Shown piece after piece: positions 61,095 through 64,000 of a DNA stretch of 64,000 bases. Under the pieces are notes generated by a model that saw nothing but the letters and a program-made list of their open reading frames with translations, made no database searches and was not told the DNA's origin. Source of the stretch: Neotamlana nanhaiensis (lineage in GTDB: Bacteria > Bacteroidota > Bacteroidia > Flavobacteriales > Flavobacteriaceae); the NCBI RefSeq assembly GCF_000943555.1, contig NZ_JTDV01000010.1, forward strand, positions 124,001 to 188,000. Direction: 5' to 3'. The position numbers and the translations under genes were made by a program. Position 1 is the stretch's first letter. Each line of letters starts with the position of its first letter.

Positions 61095-61145
61095 GACAGG
61101 CTTTCTGAAAGTTTGTCAGTTACCCCGCAATGGCACATTTTTAGC
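61095..61145 (+). promoter_or_regulatory. Sigma-54-like promoter and palindrome upstream of groES
   Basis: TGGCACATTTTTAGC at 61131-61145 fits TGGCAC-N5-TTGC with one mismatch and the exact 10-base spacing between GG and GC. Upstream at 61095-61117 lies a palindrome, GACAGGCTTTC-T-GAAAGTTTGTC, with 9 of 11 positions paired, which could be an activator or heat-shock regulator site. Transcription would start near 61157, 37 bases before the groES ATG. No TAnnTTTG-type promoter is evident in this gap. Confidence 0.55.
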
Positions 61146-61193
61146 TTAACCCTATACCGTAAACATTAATTTTAAAATTAAAAATATATCACA

Positions 61194-61469
61194 ATGGCAT
61201 TAAACATTAAACCATTAGCAGACCGTGTTCTTATTGAACCAGCTGCTGCTGAAACTAAAACAGCTTCAGGAATTATTATTCCAGATAACGCTAAAGAAAA
61301 ACCACAAAAAGGTACTGTTGTTGCTGCTGGACCTGGCACAAAAGACGAGCCTATTACCGTAAAAGTTGGCGACACTGTTTTATATGGCAAATATGCTGGA
61401 ACAGAGTTAAAACTTGAAGGTACCGACTACTTAATAATGCGCGAGAGCGATATACTTGCAATTGTTTAA
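61194..61469 (+). CDS. groES: Co-chaperonin GroES
   Basis: GroES is the 91-residue lid of the GroEL chaperonin. The start [27 protein letters not shown], the mobile loop and the end [16 protein letters not shown] match the family. It is first in the groES-groEL operon, 122 bases upstream of groEL. Confidence 0.97.
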   Translation: MALNIKPLADRVLIEPAAAETKTASGIIIPDNAKEKPQKGTVVAAGPGTKDEPITVKVGDTVLYGKYAGTELKLEGTDYLIMRESDILAIV

Positions 61470-61473
61470 TTGC

Positions 61474-63223
<1,750 letters not shown>

Positions 63224-63282
63224 GTCGAGAGCCTCGACGGGCAAATTATCTCACTCATTTTTGAGTAAAAACAATAACACTA

Positions 63283-63315
63283 AAAACGTCTCAATTTATT
63301 TTGAGACGTTTTTTA
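63283..63315 (+). terminator. Terminator after groEL
   Basis: AAAACGTCTCAA-TTTA-TTTTGAGACGTTTTTT forms a stem of about 11 pairs followed by a long T-run, 60 bases after the groEL stop. Confidence 0.92.
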
Positions 63316-63380
63316 TTTTTTTACTATGTTTTTATTTTTCAATTACTTAGATTTATTTCATAAAATAAAAACATCATCAT

Positions 63381-64000
63381 TTGGAGCCAATTACAATAAT
63401 TTCTTCTGCAATTTTAAGTCAATTACAAGCTTCTGCGGTTGTTGGTACAATCGTCTCAAGTTTTATTGGAAGTAGATCCGACGAACTTCTTTGCAAAGGC
63501 ACAAAACATCTTTTTAACAAAATAAAAAATAATGTTGACGAACCGGCAAACCATGACATCCAAAAAGCAGTAAGGAAAGCCTATTTGTGTGCTACTCATG
63601 TTGCTACTGATGAAGTAAAAAATGATACTGATTTAAAAGAAATAAAATCCTATTTAAAAAAAGAGCTTTCAAAACTTAAAAAACCAAACATTCGTTTTCC
63701 AAAAACCGAGTTGGACAGTAAGTTTGAACAACTACTAAATCCAAAAGGTAATTCAGTTGATGAGCAATTACCAACAATTAAGCTATCATTAAAAGAAATG
63801 CTTCTTGAAGAGTTGAAATTGATGAAATTGCGAGTTCCTCTGGAGCTTAAAAACAAAATCATGGATGGATGGAATGAAGGAAACAAACACTACGATTGGT
63901 ATGAATTAATGTGTGCTTTTGCTACTGAGGATTTTAAAAGCAACGAAAGAATTAGAGCAGTTATACAAACAGACTACTTATCAATTTTAACACAACAAAG
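63381..64000 (+). CDS. Unrecognised protein, N-terminal part (cut by window edge)
   Basis: An open frame begins at TTG 63381 and continues to the end of the window (206 codons seen). An in-frame stop lies at 63366-63368 and there is no ATG before codon 130, so TTG is the probable start. The N-terminus has a moderately hydrophobic stretch (AILSQLQASAVVGTIVSSFIG) followed by a basic, helical region (SRSDELLCKGTKHLFNKIKNN) and Lys-rich helices. No family is recognised. The layout, with a weakly hydrophobic N-terminus and helical part, can occur in large NTPase-type defence proteins, but nothing here proves that. It lies directly after the groEL terminator. Confidence 0.65.
   Translation, partial: MEPITIISSAILSQLQASAVVGTIVSSFIGSRSDELLCKGTKHLFNKIKNNVDEPANHDIQKAVRKAYLCATHVATDEVKNDTDLKEIKSYLKKELSKLKKPNIRFPKTELDSKFEQLLNPKGNSVDEQLPTIKLSLKEMLLEELKLMKLRVPLELKNKIMDGWNEGNKHYDWYELMCAFATEDFKSNERIRAVIQTDYLSILTQQ

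Overview
The window is chromosomal DNA of a flavobacterium (Bacteroidota, Flavobacteriaceae, probably marine). The evidence is AT-rich DNA with TAA-biased stops, Bacteroidota-type promoters (a -7 element near TAnnTTTG), few Shine-Dalgarno sequences, the gliding/type IX secretion block gldK-gldL-gldM-gldN, gldI, and a cell-surface protein with a type IX sorting tail. No phage, insertion sequence, CRISPR array or rRNA was seen.

Layout. 1-2379 (minus): start of mutL, two related small membrane proteins, ribH and a TPR protein. 2519-5063 (plus): recF, a lipoprotein gene split by an in-frame stop, a DUF721 gene, and a cold-shock gene behind a sigma-54-type promoter. 5155-9807: ndk, then a plus-strand run of a DHH phosphoesterase, gldI, a cyclophilin-FKBP fusion, lgt and a DUF192 lipoprotein. 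9998-11690 (minus): era and an FKBP isomerase. 33671-43527: an RNA methyltransferase, initiator tRNA-Met, an LRR protein, an RND efflux operon, an ABC-F ATPase and a DUF983 protein. 43612-53412 (minus): an FAD oxidoreductase, gldN/M/L/K, an arginase-fold protein with lost metal ligands, and topA. 53551-56201: membrane and surface lipoproteins. 56407-63223 (plus): miaB, a sigma-54 activator without a sensor domain, lptE, a TPR protein, secG, and groES-groEL behind a second sigma-54-like promoter. From 63381 an unrecognised gene runs off the right edge.

The centre of interest is 11802-33394. A minus-strand operon (33394 to 27224) encodes a single-domain response regulator, an H-NOX (heme NO-binding) protein, a PAS histidine kinase, a FIST-domain protein (the fold of NosP NO sensors), a second histidine kinase, an Hpt protein and a LytTR-type response regulator. 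Next to it are glycan and surface genes: a response regulator fused to a GT2 glycosyltransferase, a large GT-C-like membrane protein, an Ig-like secreted protein, a membrane-anchored GH5-like glycosidase, a GT4 glycosyltransferase, a STAS protein with a Wzx-like flippase, a TPR/beta-barrel outer-membrane protein, and a DUF4114/LruC-type protein carrying a type IX sorting tail. Five minus-strand promoters in this stretch carry the same box (TAGACGAATGG on the plus strand). It starts 59 bp (58 in one case) upstream of the -7 element and in the same orientation each time; several copies have a second repeat about 21 bp away. I infer one regulon: an NO- or redox-responsive phosphorelay driving a LytTR regulator that controls a surface polysaccharide or adhesin system. 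The type IX machinery that would export the adhesin is encoded in the same window.
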